From: Mucilaginibacter xinganensis
Lineage (GTDB): Bacteria > Bacteroidota > Bacteroidia > Sphingobacteriales > Sphingobacteriaceae
Length of the DNA: 63,089 bases
Reading direction: 5' to 3'
NCBI GenBank assembly: GCA_026225055.1
Contig: JAMFSA010000013.1
Coordinates: 1-63,089 of the forward strand
Below are positions 1 to 7,701 of this stretch, one piece after another. Below the pieces are notes generated by a model that was not told where the DNA came from, did not search any database, and saw nothing but the letters and a program-made list of their open reading frames with translations. The translations under genes and the position numbers were made by a program. Within the stretch, counting starts at the first letter, position 1, and every line of letters begins with the position of its first letter.

Positions 1-122
1 CAATGAACCAGTGAACTAATGAACCAATGAACTATTTAGTATCAAGTAGCCAGTATCAGGTATCAAGTAAAAAATCGGCGCAATTGCACCAATGAACCAG
101 TGAACTAATGAACCAATGAACT
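1..122. repeat. Family B repeat pair (TTCAYTRG-based)
   Basis: Two arms, about 1-34 and 88-122, are built of an ATGAACYARTGAAC-like 8-9 base unit; between them lies a short stretch with its own repeats of the type AGTATCAAGTA. The same units recur at 866-900, 2037-2081, 4132-4165, 4218-4238, 33582-33697, 39022-39147 and 50392-50497. The right arm runs into the stop codon of the carbonic anhydrase gene: the TAG read on the minus strand (121-123) belongs to the repeat. Confidence 0.75.
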
Positions 123-789
123 ATTTAAAGCGGAACACATCCTCCATGTTAGCATTATCATAGGTGCTAACTTTCATATCTTTTATAATACCGGTTTCGA
201 TACTGTAAACCCAGCCGTGTACACCAAGTTTTTGCCCGTTTTTCCAGGCATTTTGCACAATGGATGTTTTGCAGAGGTTATATACGTTCTCTATCACATT
301 GTATTCCACTAATTTATCGGTACGTTCTTTTTCATTTGTTATCAGGTCGAGTTCGGTAGCATGCAGGCGGTATACATCTTTTATGTGGCGCAGCCAATTA
401 TCTATCAGGCCGAATTGTTGGTGGGTCATGGCGGCTATTACGCCACCGCAGCCATAGTGACCGGTTACAATTACGTGCTTTACTTTAAGCACGTTCACCG
501 CGTAATCCAGCACCGATAGCATGTTCATATCCGAGTGGATCACCATGTTGGCAATGTTACGGTGCACAAATATCTCACCCGGGCTGGTATTAGTGATCTG
601 ATTAGCAGGCACACGGCTATCGGCGCAGCCAATCCAAAGTACCGGTGGGGTTTGGCCCGCTGCCAGTTTGGTAAAATAATCAGGGTCTTCCTTTAAGGTT
701 TCTTCAACAAACTGTTTGTTACCCTCAAGCAGGGTTTCGTAAGTTATAGTGTTAGTGTCGTGTATGGGTTTGTATATTTGAGGGCACAT
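121..789 (-). CDS. Beta-class carbonic anhydrase
   Basis: This 222-residue protein should interconvert CO2 and bicarbonate with a zinc ion in the cytoplasm; no signal peptide is present. The beta-class zinc ligands and catalytic dyad are visible: C55-x-D57-x-R59 in CADSRVPANQI and H111-x-x-C114 in GHYGCGG. The length is normal for the family. The ATG at 787-789 follows no strong ribosome binding site. The gene stands alone, with repeats on both sides, and its stop codon is contributed by a family B repeat. The assignment is secure at family level; the physiological role (bicarbonate supply for biotin-dependent carboxylases such as the one at 2589) is inference. Confidence 0.93.
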   Translation of the reverse strand: MCPQIYKPIHDTNTITYETLLEGNKQFVEETLKEDPDYFTKLAAGQTPPVLWIGCADSRVPANQITNTSPGEIFVHRNIANMVIHSDMNMLSVLDYAVNVLKVKHVIVTGHYGCGGVIAAMTHQQFGLIDNWLRHIKDVYRLHATELDLITNEKERTDKLVEYNVIENVYNLCKTSIVQNAWKNGQKLGVHGWVYSIETGIIKDMKVSTYDNANMEDVFRFK

Positions 790-865
790 AGGAGCTAATG
801 TACTTGTTTACGGGGTCAAATATCTGTCTTTTTTTCGTGTATTGAAAATAATAGTCTATTAGTCT

Positions 866-1085
866 ATTCGTTCACTGGTTCATTAGTTCATTGGTGCAGT
901 GGCGGGATAGGTGTCCGGTTTGTTACATTACTGCCTATATCTAAAAACGGACGAACGGGATGGTTTTTTTTCAAAACGTCATTGCGAGGAGGAACGACGT
1001 GGCAATCCCAAACATTACAGGGCGAACTTACATGGCGCTTTGCTCTGTACAGTCGGGGATTGCCACGCTACCGCTCGCAATGACG
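866..1085. repeat. Composite repeat B-F-A in a 311-base gap
   Basis: The gap between two minus-strand genes (790-1100) holds three repeat modules in order. B (866-900) is TTCACTGG/TTCATTAG units. F (911-959) is a motif starting GTCCGGTTTGTTACA and ending CTAAAAACGGACGAACGG. A (977-1085) is a long imperfect palindrome beginning CGTCATTGCGAGGAGGAACG and ending in the complement CTCGCAATGACG. The same B-F-A order recurs at 2037-2268. A could fold into a long hairpin in RNA and may end transcription; that is inference. Confidence 0.75.
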
Positions 1086-1100
1086 CTTGAGATACCATAT

Positions 1101-1997
1101 TTAAGCGAATGATAACGAGTTACCGCAATTCAAGTGCGTGATTTTTACATTGCTAATACGTTGTTTGAGCCAATCGGCCATAAATATTGAACCTGCTTCC
1201 TCGCTGGGGATATGGCCCGTTACTACCAATGCGATGGATTGACCTTCGGCACGGGCATCGCGTACGTATTCGGCGGTTTCCCACTCTGAGATCTCGCCGC
1301 ATATTAGTACGTCGGGTTTGTATTTGGATATAGCTTCTATCTGCGTTCTGCCACCTGCTGCTCCTTCGGCAAATATTACAGTTTTGCAGTTTTGCGATAG
1401 GTCGCCAATGTAGCGTACCGCAGGGGTGTTCAGTTTTTGTTTAAGTTGATCTATCAAAGCGCTCAGGGTAATACCGGGGAAAGCAAAGGTGTTGGGCGCC
1501 TGCAAATAATCCTTCCAGCCCAATTGAGCTACCAGGCCTGTAAACACACCATCGGGTTTAATGCTGTGGATGTAATCGTGATTGCGCCATACGGCTATGT
1601 TGTGCTTTTTAAGCAGATCGGCCTTGTAATTGTATACATGGTCGTCCTGCAGCCAGCTTACGTCATCGGTATGGTTGTAAAAAGTAGGCTCGTGGCAGAC
1701 GATGAAGTTAGCACCGAGGTCGATAGTTTTCCGGATCACATCCACAGTAGGGAACATGGTGGTAACAATACCTGTAACCACAATATCCCGGTTGCCTGCC
1801 TTCAGGGTATCAACAGTACTGGGGAATGGCGCACCCGGTACAGTTTTAATAAACATATCCATAATCTGTCCAACGGTATAGCTGCCATCGGTTTTGAAAA
1901 AATTATCGGCCCTGGTTAAGGCTGGTGTGGCTATAACAGCGGCAGTTGTTAAACTCAGGTTGGTGATGAATTTTCGGCGGGTATGGTCTTGTTGCAT
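1101..1997 (-). CDS. Exported DUF34/Nif3-family metal-binding protein
   Basis: This 298-residue protein belongs to the Nif3-like dinuclear metal centre family (DUF34), shown by the segments VTTMFPTVDVIRKTIDLGANFIV followed by CHEPTFYNH and the C-terminal VVTGHIPSEEAG. Members usually are cytosolic and lack a settled function (related to GTP cyclohydrolase I type 2 annotations). Unusually, this one starts with a Tat-like signal: residues 7-12 read RRKFIT, followed by a hydrophobic stretch and ALTRA, so export as a folded, metal-loaded protein is likely. A TACATTTG -7 box lies 25 bases upstream on the minus strand. Family call is firm; substrate unknown. Confidence 0.82.
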   Translation of the reverse strand: MQQDHTRRKFITNLSLTTAAVIATPALTRADNFFKTDGSYTVGQIMDMFIKTVPGAPFPSTVDTLKAGNRDIVVTGIVTTMFPTVDVIRKTIDLGANFIVCHEPTFYNHTDDVSWLQDDHVYNYKADLLKKHNIAVWRNHDYIHSIKPDGVFTGLVAQLGWKDYLQAPNTFAFPGITLSALIDQLKQKLNTPAVRYIGDLSQNCKTVIFAEGAAGGRTQIEAISKYKPDVLICGEISEWETAEYVRDARAEGQSIALVVTGHIPSEEAGSIFMADWLKQRISNVKITHLNCGNSLSFA

Positions 1998-2021
1998 GGG
2001 TGGGGAGAATGATGATTAACC

Positions 2022-2029
2022 CAAATGTA
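2022..2029 (-). promoter_or_regulatory. Candidate -7 promoter box for the DUF34 gene
   Basis: Read on the minus strand this is TACATTTG, matching the Bacteroidota TAnnTTTG consensus, 25 bases before the ATG at 1997. No clear -33 TTTG is seen, so this rests on one box. Confidence 0.45.
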
Positions 2030-2036
2030 AATAATT

Positions 2037-2268
2037 TGTTCATTTGTTCATTAGTTCATTAGTTCACTGGTTCATTAGTGCATGGGCGGGATAGGGGTGT
2101 TCGGTTTGTTACAGCGTGTGTCATATCTAAAAACGGACGAACGGTTAAAGCGATTAGTTATTCTCCGCGCGTCATTGCGAGGAACGAAGCAATCCCAAAC
2201 TTTACAGAGAAACCTGCATGACCGATCTGCATAGTCGGGGATTGCTTCGTACCTCGCAATGACGCGTG
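2037..2268. repeat. Composite repeat B-F-A (second copy)
   Basis: Modules are B (2037-2081), F (2096-2146, GTTCGGTTTGTTACA to AAAACGGACGAACGG) and A (2167-2268, GTCATTGCGAGGAACGAAGC with its inverted partner ending CTCGCAATGACGCG). Order and spacing match 866-1085. Open frames through this segment come from the repeat and show no protein family. Confidence 0.75.
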
Positions 2269-2312
2269 GATAGAGAAAATGATATATCATACATGACACG
2301 ATGGGAGTGGAA

Positions 2313-2410
2313 GGGCTTGCGTTAGTGATAGAAGCAGGTACCGGCCTCGCGCCTAATGCCTGTGTGCGTATGAGCGGATAGCACGACCGCTTCTATCAGC
2401 GGGAACGCCC
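2313..2410 (+). repeat. Family C structured element, copy 1
   Basis: A roughly 100-base element with outer arms GGGCTTGCGTT and AACGCCC. The internal core contains GGTACCGGCC and GTATGAGCGGATAGC. An inner nine-base stem pairs GATAGAAGC (2327 region) with GCTTCTATC (2389 region). Three further copies on the same strand lie at 22180-22348, 28442-28627 and 40838-41097. A family E palindrome follows directly, as in copy 4. Confidence 0.6.
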
Positions 2411-2416
2411 AAATTG

Positions 2417-2496
2417 TGTCTGAACCGGAATTTATGGAATTAATGAATTTATAGAATTCTGTTCATTTGGTAATTCATTAATTCCGGTTCAGACAA
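2417..2496. repeat. Family E inverted repeat, copy 1
   Basis: This is an AT-rich imperfect palindrome with ends TGTCTGAACCGGAATT and AATTCCGGTTCAGACA. Other copies are at 24085-24194 and 41102-41181. In an RNA it would form a long hairpin with the base pairs of both ends preserved. No transposase is associated, so it is MITE-like. Confidence 0.7.
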
Positions 2497-2588
2497 TTAA
2501 ATAAAAATAACCAGCAACCCATGCACAACCTGCGCAACACTAAACTATAATTACTATTTTTAGCAATCTTGCATATAAACCCTATACT

Positions 2589-4130
2589 GTGGATAATAGA
2601 ATTAAACTGTTAAAGCAAAAACAAGCCGAGGCCCTTTTGGGTGGTGGCAAGGCGAGGATAGAGAGTCAGCATAAAAAAGGGAAGTTAACTGCCCGTGAGC
2701 GTATTCATTTTTTGATGGATGATGGCTCTTTCCAGGAGATTGGGATGCTGGTGGCCCACCGCTCAGTTGATTTCGGGATGGAAAAGGAAAAATACCCAGG
2801 CGATGGTGTTGTTACCGGTTACGGTACTATAAACGGCCGACTGGTATATGTTTTTTCGCAGGATTTTACGGTTTTCGGTGGGTCGTTATCTGAAACCCAT
2901 GCCGAAAAAATCTGCAAGATAATGGAGCTGGCTATGAAGAATGGCGCTCCGGTTGTAGGCTTGAATGATTCGGGTGGCGCAAGGATACAGGAGGGCGTGG
3001 TATCATTAGGAGGTTACGCCGATATATTTTACCGCAATACCATGGCATCGGGCGTTATACCGCAAATCTCGGCTATTATGGGCCCCTGCGCTGGTGGTGC
3101 AGTGTATTCGCCAGCTATTACCGATTTTATTTTAATGGTGGAGAATACCTCGTATATGTTTGTTACCGGGCCAAACGTGGTGAAAACGGTTACGCATGAG
3201 GTGGTTACTTCGGAGGAATTGGGTGGGGCGACTACCCATGCCACCAAATCGGGCGTTACGCATTTTGCCTGTGCCAACGAGATCTCGGCCATACAGCACG
3301 TTAAGCAACTGCTGAGCTATATGCCGCAAAATTGTGAGGATACAGCGCCCGCGTTGCCATACGAAACTCAGAATGAAATTCGCCCGGAGCTGAATACCAT
3401 AATGCCCGAAAATAATTCGCAGCCTTATGATATCCGCGAGGTGATAACTCATGTGATCGACGCGGATTCATTTTTAGAGGTGCATAAAGATTTTGCCGAA
3501 AATATTGTGGTTGGCTTTGCGCGGTTGGCGGGCCGCAGCATTGGTATTGTGGCTAATCAGCCTGCATTTTTAGCGGGAGTATTGGATATACATTCGTCGA
3601 CCAAAGCCGCGCGCTTTGTTCGTTTTTGCGATAGCTTTAATATCCCCTTATTGGTATTTGAAGATGTCCCCGGCTTTTTACCAGGCACCGACCAGGAATG
3701 GAATGCCATCATTACCAACGGTGCCAAGCTATTGTATGCTTTTTGCGAGGCGACCGTACCACGCATTACCGTAATAACCCGCAAGGCTTATGGCGGTGCT
3801 TATGATGTAATGAACAGTAAACATATTGGTGCCGATATGAACTTTGCATGGCCCACTGCCGAGATAGCCGTAATGGGTGCAAAAGGAGCTGCCGAGATCA
3901 TCTTTAAACGTGAAATTAATGCTGCCGAAGACAAGGAAGCCAAATGGCGCGAGATGGAGCAGCTTTATTCAGATACCTTCGCTAACCCTTACCGTGCTGC
4001 TGAGCGTGGTTTTGTTGATGAGGTGATATTGCCTGAGGAAACGCGCTTAAAATTGATACACGCTTTTAAAATGCTGGAGAATAAAGTGGTAAATAACCCG
4101 AGGAAAAAGCACGGGAATATACCGTTGTGA
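2589..4130 (+). CDS. Acyl-CoA carboxylase carboxyltransferase (beta) subunit
   Basis: This 513-residue carboxyltransferase transfers the carboxyl group from carboxybiotin to an acyl-CoA, most likely propionyl-CoA to give methylmalonyl-CoA. It is full length, with the N-terminal crotonase-like half (GGARIQEGV near residue 129, AGGAVYSPA near 170) and the C-terminal half ([12 protein letters not shown] and [15 protein letters not shown]). The start is GTG at 2589, chosen because the protein begins just at the usual family N-terminus; no better ATG is in frame. No biotin carboxylase or biotin carrier gene is next to it, so partners must be elsewhere. The acyl-CoA mutase at 7702 may act in related branched-chain metabolism. 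Confidence 0.9.
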   Translation: MDNRIKLLKQKQAEALLGGGKARIESQHKKGKLTARERIHFLMDDGSFQEIGMLVAHRSVDFGMEKEKYPGDGVVTGYGTINGRLVYVFSQDFTVFGGSLSETHAEKICKIMELAMKNGAPVVGLNDSGGARIQEGVVSLGGYADIFYRNTMASGVIPQISAIMGPCAGGAVYSPAITDFILMVENTSYMFVTGPNVVKTVTHEVVTSEELGGATTHATKSGVTHFACANEISAIQHVKQLLSYMPQNCEDTAPALPYETQNEIRPELNTIMPENNSQPYDIREVITHVIDADSFLEVHKDFAENIVVGFARLAGRSIGIVANQPAFLAGVLDIHSSTKAARFVRFCDSFNIPLLVFEDVPGFLPGTDQEWNAIITNGAKLLYAFCEATVPRITVITRKAYGGAYDVMNSKHIGADMNFAWPTAEIAVMGAKGAAEIIFKREINAAEDKEAKWREMEQLYSDTFANPYRAAERGFVDEVILPEETRLKLIHAFKMLENKVVNNPRKKHGNIPL

Positions 4131-4530
4131 TTAGTTCACTGGTTCATTTGTTCATTGGTGCAATTGCGCTGATTTACTTAATACCTGATATTAGCTACTT
4201 GATATTAAAAAAACCATTGGTTCTGTTCATTGGTGCAGGAGCGGGTTAGGCTTTTCTATTTGTAATAATGCTGGGTGAAGATGTTCGGTTTGTTTCAGTG
4301 TATGTCATATAAAAAAACGAACGAACGGCAAATAGTTGTTATTGGGGGAGTGACGGGTTAGTTTCTCACTGTCAATTTATTACGGGAAGGAACTACGAAA
4401 CAAACAAATCCGAAATTGAACATCCGATATCCGAAATAGACTTATAGCAGTTTCTTTACATAAATTATATGTTAAATATTAAACTATACCCTGTAATTTT
4501 GGTTAGATTAGCATAAACATATACACAACT
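4131..4530. other. Gene-free 400-base stretch with B and F repeats
   Basis: Directly after the carboxylase stop codon lie B units (4132-4165 and 4218-4238) and an F motif (4282-4328, GTTCGGTTTGTTTC to AACGAACGAACGG). Unlike other copies no A palindrome follows. The last 60 bases are AT-rich and hold a promoter candidate. No gene seen. Confidence 0.6.
4494..4501 (+). promoter_or_regulatory. Candidate -7 box TAATTTTG
   Basis: The sequence matches TAnnTTTG and lies 30 bases before the ATG at 4531; the region upstream is AT-rich but the -33 box is poor. Confidence 0.45.
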
Positions 4531-5217
4531 ATGAAACTGAAAACCTTTGCCATTGCAGCGCTGATACTTGCAAGTGGTATCGCGCATGCACAAGACCTTT
4601 TAAAAGGCTCGGTGCATGAAAACGGAACTGACGCGAAATTAACAAACGTATTTTTACACGATATTAATAACAACCAACTGGCCCTGGCAGATAAGAATGG
4701 CAATTTCCAGATAAAATCCGCACCCGGGCATACCATTATTATTAATTCCCCGGGCTATGTATCAGATACACTATATGTGGTTGATATGACCCCAAAAAAA
4801 ATAAAAATGTCGGGATTAACTATAGCACTTCGCCAGGTTAATATCAACTCAACCAAATCAGCCTTTAACCCGCGTGAAGAATATCCGGAGATATACGAGA
4901 AGAGCAAGGTATATGTGCTTTCGCCAAGCAGTTGGTTCAGTAAGGACTCCAAAGATGCCCGCCGCTTAAAACGCTATTTCGCATCGGAAGAAGAGGATAG
5001 AAAGGTTGATGCTGCATTTAACATGGCTTACGTAGGCAGCCTTGTTCCGCTAAAGGGACAGGAGTTAGAAAATTTTATGACACTGTACCGCCCAAGCTAT
5101 GATTTTGTAAAGAGTAACGATAGGGTATCAATGGCCGTTTATGTGAATGACAGTTATAAAAAATACCTTGCCCTGCCGCCCGATCAGCGTAAATTACAAC
5201 AGCTAACTACGCAATAA
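4531..5217 (+). CDS. Exported carboxypeptidase-regulatory-like domain protein
   Basis: This 228-residue protein starts with a signal peptide (MKLKTFAIAALILASGIAHA, cleavage expected before QDLL). Residues about 22-100 (LLKGSVHENGTDAKLTNVF, ADKNGNFQIK) resemble the CarboxypepD_reg-like/CNA-B-like fold that precedes TonB-dependent receptors in Bacteroidota, but no plug or barrel follows. The C-terminal half is charged and carries no motif I can name. It probably works in the periplasm or on the outer membrane inner face. Specific function unknown. Confidence 0.7.
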   Translation: MKLKTFAIAALILASGIAHAQDLLKGSVHENGTDAKLTNVFLHDINNNQLALADKNGNFQIKSAPGHTIIINSPGYVSDTLYVVDMTPKKIKMSGLTIALRQVNINSTKSAFNPREEYPEIYEKSKVYVLSPSSWFSKDSKDARRLKRYFASEEEDRKVDAAFNMAYVGSLVPLKGQELENFMTLYRPSYDFVKSNDRVSMAVYVNDSYKKYLALPPDQRKLQQLTTQ

Positions 5218-5299
5218 GCATAAGAAAAGGATACTATTATAAGTGTCTCTTTTTTATTGTTATATGCGGATCAATTATTATATTTAGGAGATTGAGTGA

Positions 5300-6034
5300 G
5301 TGGACATGCTTGAACCTATACTTACAGATAATACCCCGGCTGATGTAGCTATTTATAGCGATGAAAAAGTTAACGCCCGGCGGTTCAATACCTTAATGAT
5401 TAGTGGTATTGCATTGCCCATTGTGCTATACCCTTTTTTTTCCGTACTGTTTTTATCGCCTACTCAGGATCTGTTGTACAGGCTCATCTTTTCACGATTA
5501 GTAATATGGGGGGTTCTGGGAGTGCTTTACCTGTACACCCGTTACGGCGAAATGCAACCCTTTTTATTGTGGAAAGAAGAAAAATATAATGCTTCCTTTT
5601 ATATAAAAGCCATTATTGGTGTTTACTTGCTATGCTTTGCATCAGCAATTGCTGCACATATACCAGCCTGGCTCGGGTTGCATGAAAATAATGGCGTGTT
5701 GAATAAAATGGGTACGATTATGAAGCAGTATCCTGTTTTGCTGGTGTTTGGTGCAATAACTGCGGGCATTACTGAAGAGCTTGTTTTTAGGGGATACATA
5801 TTAAGCCGATTATCATTATTTTTTAATAACAAGCATTGGCCGGTGTTGATATCTGCAGCTTTGTTTTCCTTTATGCACTTAGGTTACAAAACGCTAAGTG
5901 AAGTAATTTTTAGTTTTTTAATAGGTGTTGTGATGGCCTATCATTACCAAAAATACAGGAATATAAAAGTGGTTATCATCGTGCACTTTTTAGTGGATCT
6001 GATAGCATTATCGTTGTTTAAAGGGCATAAATAA
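5300..6034 (+). CDS. CPBP-family intramembrane metalloprotease
   Basis: This 244-residue multi-pass membrane protein carries the CPBP (CAAX protease and bacteriocin-processing, Abi) motifs: E159-E160-x-x-x-R164 in EELVFRG, H193 in FMHLG and H229 in VHFLVDL. About six hydrophobic segments are visible, from residues 31-53 to the C-terminus. The GTG at 5300 lies 10 bases after TAGGAG; the in-frame ATG at 5306 is an alternative start. The gene converges with the MutS-like gene, and their ends abut. Substrate is unknown. Confidence 0.88.
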   Translation: MDMLEPILTDNTPADVAIYSDEKVNARRFNTLMISGIALPIVLYPFFSVLFLSPTQDLLYRLIFSRLVIWGVLGVLYLYTRYGEMQPFLLWKEEKYNASFYIKAIIGVYLLCFASAIAAHIPAWLGLHENNGVLNKMGTIMKQYPVLLVFGAITAGITEELVFRGYILSRLSLFFNNKHWPVLISAALFSFMHLGYKTLSEVIFSFLIGVVMAYHYQKYRNIKVVIIVHFLVDLIALSLFKGHK

Positions 6035-7387
6035 TCATTGTTGTTTATGCAATAATTCCTCAATAATTTCAACAATGCCTTCATTTTTTACTATCCACAT
6101 ACCCAGCCTTTCTTCGGTAATTCCATCCATTAGTTTGTAACTATATTTAGGCACATCATTTTCAAAGGTGCTTTCCATGTATTTAAAGCTAATGTTTTCA
6201 ATATCGGCCAGATCATGAGCAATTTCAACAATATGGGTTGAGATCATAAAAAAGCCTTTCTTCAATTTTGAGAATGCTGAAATTATAGATAACGACGCAT
6301 CATAAGCATCCTTAACATTAGTACCCCTGAACAATTCGTCAAATATCACCACCATATTTTGTGATTGATGCATTTGGGTAGCCACATGCTTTACCCGCGA
6401 TACTTCGGTGTAAAAATGACTGTTTCCCTGGTTAATATTGTCGGATAAATTGATGGTAGTTATCAGTCCGTCAAAAACGCTGGTTTCCATATAGCTGGCA
6501 GGCACGGGAAAACCTACTTGAGATAGGAAAACTGAAATGGCTACTGATTTTAAAAAGGAGGATTTTCCGGCCATGTTAGCCCCGGTAACGAAGCAGATAT
6601 TTTTACTGTTATTGAAAATAATATCGTTATCAACAGGGTTTTTAATAAATGGATGAAATAACCCTTTGAAATTTAATGTTTGCCCAGCCGACTTGCTGAT
6701 CACAGGCAGGCAAAAACCCAGTTGCTTTGCCCTGTTACCTACGGTTATAAAAACATCCAGTTGGTAAACAATATCCAATAGTATTTTTATCCGTTCATAA
6801 CCCACATACCTGAATAAATGATCGGCTTTGGCTGTATCAATGGCGCTGAGTTTTTCTTTTGCTGATAGCGATTGAACTAATGAAAAATCCGGATGTTGAA
6901 GTGTAGCGGTTATAGTTGAATGGGCGCTTTGCAGCAGGACAGGTAAGGTAGTGTAATCGTTAGCAATAGTGAAATCATACAAATCTCTTAATAAAGTAAA
7001 CGTATAGTTAATCCCCTGGTTAATGGTGTAAAGGTCATTGTCATTATTGAAGATAAAATGCATAGCCTTGCGCTCAATAGCCTTTATTTTTGATACAGAA
7101 GTTGGCTTTTGGGCAAGTTTTAAATAATACTCAATGTAGTCGCAGGCCAGCCTGTCGGGCTTAAAAGTTGTAGCTGCGTTTTGTAAGTACTTTATAGCAT
7201 TAATTCTTTGCTCAATTTGTGCAGCATCAGTTAAAGGAGCATTAAATATGTCTCTTAACTTTTCCTTGCCACCCACAGTAGTTACGTGATCAAAAATCTC
7301 TAATACAGACTGGCCGCCATGATTATTTGGAAATATAGATAGATCTTCACGTGTTTGTCTGTCCAGTTCAAATACGTGTTGGGGCAT
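6035..7387 (-). CDS. Short MutS-like ATPase
   Basis: This 450-residue protein has the MutS core and ATPase domains but lacks the mismatch-recognition and connector domains. The ATPase shows a Walker A at 268-277 (TGANMAGKSS), a Walker B at 346-351 (VVIFDE) and the H-loop THIVE near 384. The helical core occupies about residues 40-250. Length and architecture match the small MutS-related proteins common in Bacteroidota rather than true MutS1 (about 850 residues) or MutS2 with a Smr nuclease. A role in DNA repair or recombination intermediates is plausible but not shown; canonical mismatch repair is unlikely given the missing domain I. Confidence 0.82.
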   Translation of the reverse strand: MPQHVFELDRQTREDLSIFPNNHGGQSVLEIFDHVTTVGGKEKLRDIFNAPLTDAAQIEQRINAIKYLQNAATTFKPDRLACDYIEYYLKLAQKPTSVSKIKAIERKAMHFIFNNDNDLYTINQGINYTFTLLRDLYDFTIANDYTTLPVLLQSAHSTITATLQHPDFSLVQSLSAKEKLSAIDTAKADHLFRYVGYERIKILLDIVYQLDVFITVGNRAKQLGFCLPVISKSAGQTLNFKGLFHPFIKNPVDNDIIFNNSKNICFVTGANMAGKSSFLKSVAISVFLSQVGFPVPASYMETSVFDGLITTINLSDNINQGNSHFYTEVSRVKHVATQMHQSQNMVVIFDELFRGTNVKDAYDASLSIISAFSKLKKGFFMISTHIVEIAHDLADIENISFKYMESTFENDVPKYSYKLMDGITEERLGMWIVKNEGIVEIIEELLHKQQ

Positions 7388-7462
7388 ATGCAGGTTGGGT
7401 TTATATGCTTAACTGGATTATTTGCAGATTATTATATATGTAGAATTATTTGAATAGTTATT

Positions 7463-7637
7463 TTGTCCATTTTGTTACAACTCAACCTATATCTAAAAAC
7501 GGACGGACGGAATGGTTCATTGGTTTTCACTCGAAGCATCTTTGCGAGGCACGAAGCAATCCCTAACTGTACAGAGCGAAGAATAAATATCGTTGACTTG
7601 CATAATCGGGGATTGCCACGCCACCGCTCGCAATGAC
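7463..7637. repeat. F-A repeat composite in a 314-base gap
   Basis: The gap 7388-7701 between two minus-strand genes contains F (7463-7510, ending CTAAAAACGGACGGACGG) and A (7534-7637, GCGAGGCACGAAGCAATCCC with partner GGGGATTGCCACGCC ... CTCGCAATGACG). The B module found before F elsewhere is missing. No gene seen. Confidence 0.7.
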
Positions 7638-7701
7638 GCGCGAAAAGAGAAAATGGATCGCAATGACGTGGTGAAGGGTTTGTTACCACAAAATACATTC
7701 C

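Noticed and set aside
1..122. CRISPR array in the B repeats
   Set aside because: Units are 8-9 bases, degenerate and adjacent, without unique spacers of constant length; no cas genes.
2075..2299. Open frame on the minus strand in the gap
   Set aside because: It is made of B, F and A repeat sequence and has no family signature.
2313..2410. Integron attC-like site (GCGTTAG and AACGCCC boxes)
   Set aside because: The box order is reversed relative to attC (should start with RYYYAAC and end with GTTRRRY), the copies are not in an array of cassettes, and no integrase gene is seen.
5221..5265. Terminator after the exported regulatory-like protein
   Set aside because: GATACT/AGTGTC pairing is weak although a T-run follows; not strong enough to call.
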